DNA of 64,000 nt from Isoetes taiwanensis (taxonomy: Eukaryota; Streptophyta; Lycopodiopsida; Isoetales; Isoetaceae): the NCBI GenBank assembly GCA_021234155.1, contig JAJEKV010000003.1, positions 32,657,166-32,721,165 of the forward strand, given 5' to 3'. Made by a program: the position numbers and the translations under genes. Positions 63,393 to 64,000 of this stretch are shown piece after piece (position 1 is the stretch's first letter; each line of letters begins with the position of its first letter). The notes beneath the pieces were generated by a model. It did no database searches. It was not told where the DNA came from and saw only the letters and a list, made by a program, of their open reading frames with translations.

Positions 63393-64000
63393 TTCCTCTT
63401 CATCATCATCATCATCAGTAGAAACAATCCAGCTTCTGATTTCTGAGTCCAAACCACCACTGTAAACATGGCAAGAAGAACACTTGAGATCAAGAGAAAC
63501 AGAGAGGGATTTAACAGGGGCTCTGTGGCCGTCAAGAACAGCAAGGCAAGAATGCACATTGTGAGAGTTTCTCTTCCAGATTCGGACAGTTTTATCGGCA
63601 GAGCCACTGCAGAGGATATGAGAGGCAGAAGCCAAGCACAAAACAGCATGTCTGTGGCCTCTGAGAGGACCCAGCAGGCTCATATGCCCAGCAGACTCCT
63701 CCCTCTCCCAGACTAAGATATGTCTATCTCTAGAAGCAGAGTAGAGAATATTTCCATCTGGGCTCAGCTCCAGAGCATTAACAGCAGACTTATGCCCTTC
63801 CAGCGTGGCCAGAAGAGAGTGTTTTTTCTGAGGGGATCTCTCCCAGACCTTGATTTTCGAGTCTGCACAAGCAGTGTACACATAACCTTGTTTTGAAACT
63901 ACCAAGGAGTTTATGGCGTCGTCGTGCGCTTGGACGGATTCTACACACTGCAGGTCGGAAACGCGCCAGAGCTTGAAGGATTTATCCCAAGACGCAGAGT
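63357..64000 (-). CDS. WD40-repeat protein, JINGUBANG-like, partial
   Basis: An uninterrupted minus-strand frame of 213 codons runs from the window end to TAG at 63359-63357; its start lies outside. Five WD blades are visible: SASWDKSFKLWRV, TACADSKIKVWER, SASRDRHILVWER, SGSADKTVRIWKR and SGGLDSEIRSWIV, each preceded by a GH-type turn (AHDDAIN, GHKSAVN, GHRHAVL, GHRAPVK). AHDDAINSLVV and HSCLAVLDGH are typical of plant JINGUBANG proteins, which regulate pollen germination in Arabidopsis. The tail is acidic (STDDDDDEEEVE, coded by a CAT/ATC-type run). No intron is seen. It is the only apparently intact host gene in the window. The specific family member is inferred. Confidence 0.92.
   Translation of the reverse strand, partial: SASWDKSFKLWRVSDLQCVESVQAHDDAINSLVVSKQGYVYTACADSKIKVWERSPQKKHSLLATLEGHKSAVNALELSPDGNILYSASRDRHILVWEREESAGHMSLLGPLRGHRHAVLCLASASHILCSGSADKTVRIWKRNSHNVHSCLAVLDGHRAPVKSLSVSLDLKCSSCHVYSGGLDSEIRSWIVSTDDDDDEEEVEPFSLATTYE

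Overview
This is a transposon-dense stretch of nuclear DNA from a land plant, most likely one with a large genome (gymnosperm or fern would fit; the sequence does not decide). The reasons are plant-type LTR retrotransposons with tRNA-Asp and tRNA-iMet primer sites, long AT-rich spacers, L1-like LINEs, and only one ordinary host gene in 64 kb. That gene, at the right edge, encodes a WD40 protein of the plant JINGUBANG type, on the minus strand and cut by the window end.

Layout. 1-2.3 kb: tandem duplications and a palindrome. 2.3-6.6 kb: a decayed Ty3/gypsy chromovirus (minus strand; gag, protease, RT, RNase H, integrase, chromodomain). 6.9-12.9 kb: more minus-strand coding remnants belonging to no gag/pol domain I recognise. 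One is split by a 3.3-kb LINE with a perfect 15-bp target duplication. Another joins a coiled-coil region to a full-length histone-H3-like fold. 13.1-13.8 kb: an LTR-like repeat with a second, inverted copy at 34.7-35.2 kb. 15.0-34.6 kb: a large Ty3/gypsy element with clear LTRs, a perfect TCTCA target duplication and a Tat/Athila-like organisation. It carries two unidentified ORFs between integrase and the 3' LTR.

Its RNase H domain is split by an 8.5-kb nested array (AACCC target duplication) built as LTR-I-LTR-I-LTR-I-LTR from a non-coding retrotransposon. 36.2-42.0 kb: a nearly complete Ty1/copia element (minus strand) with one obvious frameshift in gag, one near the RNase H end, and a substituted catalytic residue in RT. 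42.8-47.2 kb: an older copia remnant (plus strand), itself split by a 2.6-kb TTAA-flanked DNA transposon. 47.2-59.8 kb: mostly unrecognised AT-rich DNA with several unusual repeat families, a hairpin and a short fragment of the WD40 gene. 59.9-62.2 kb: a second LINE of the same family as the first. 63.3-64.0 kb: the WD40 gene.

The elements form a readable nesting history: LINE into retroelement ORF, multimeric retrotransposon into gypsy RNase H, DNA transposon into copia RNase H. Differences between near-identical copies (array units, gypsy LTRs) fall very often on CAG/CTG trinucleotides and include indels. This points to base-calling artefacts at CHG-methylated sites, so many apparent frameshifts in the younger elements may not be real. 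All calls are from reading the sequence; no database search was possible.
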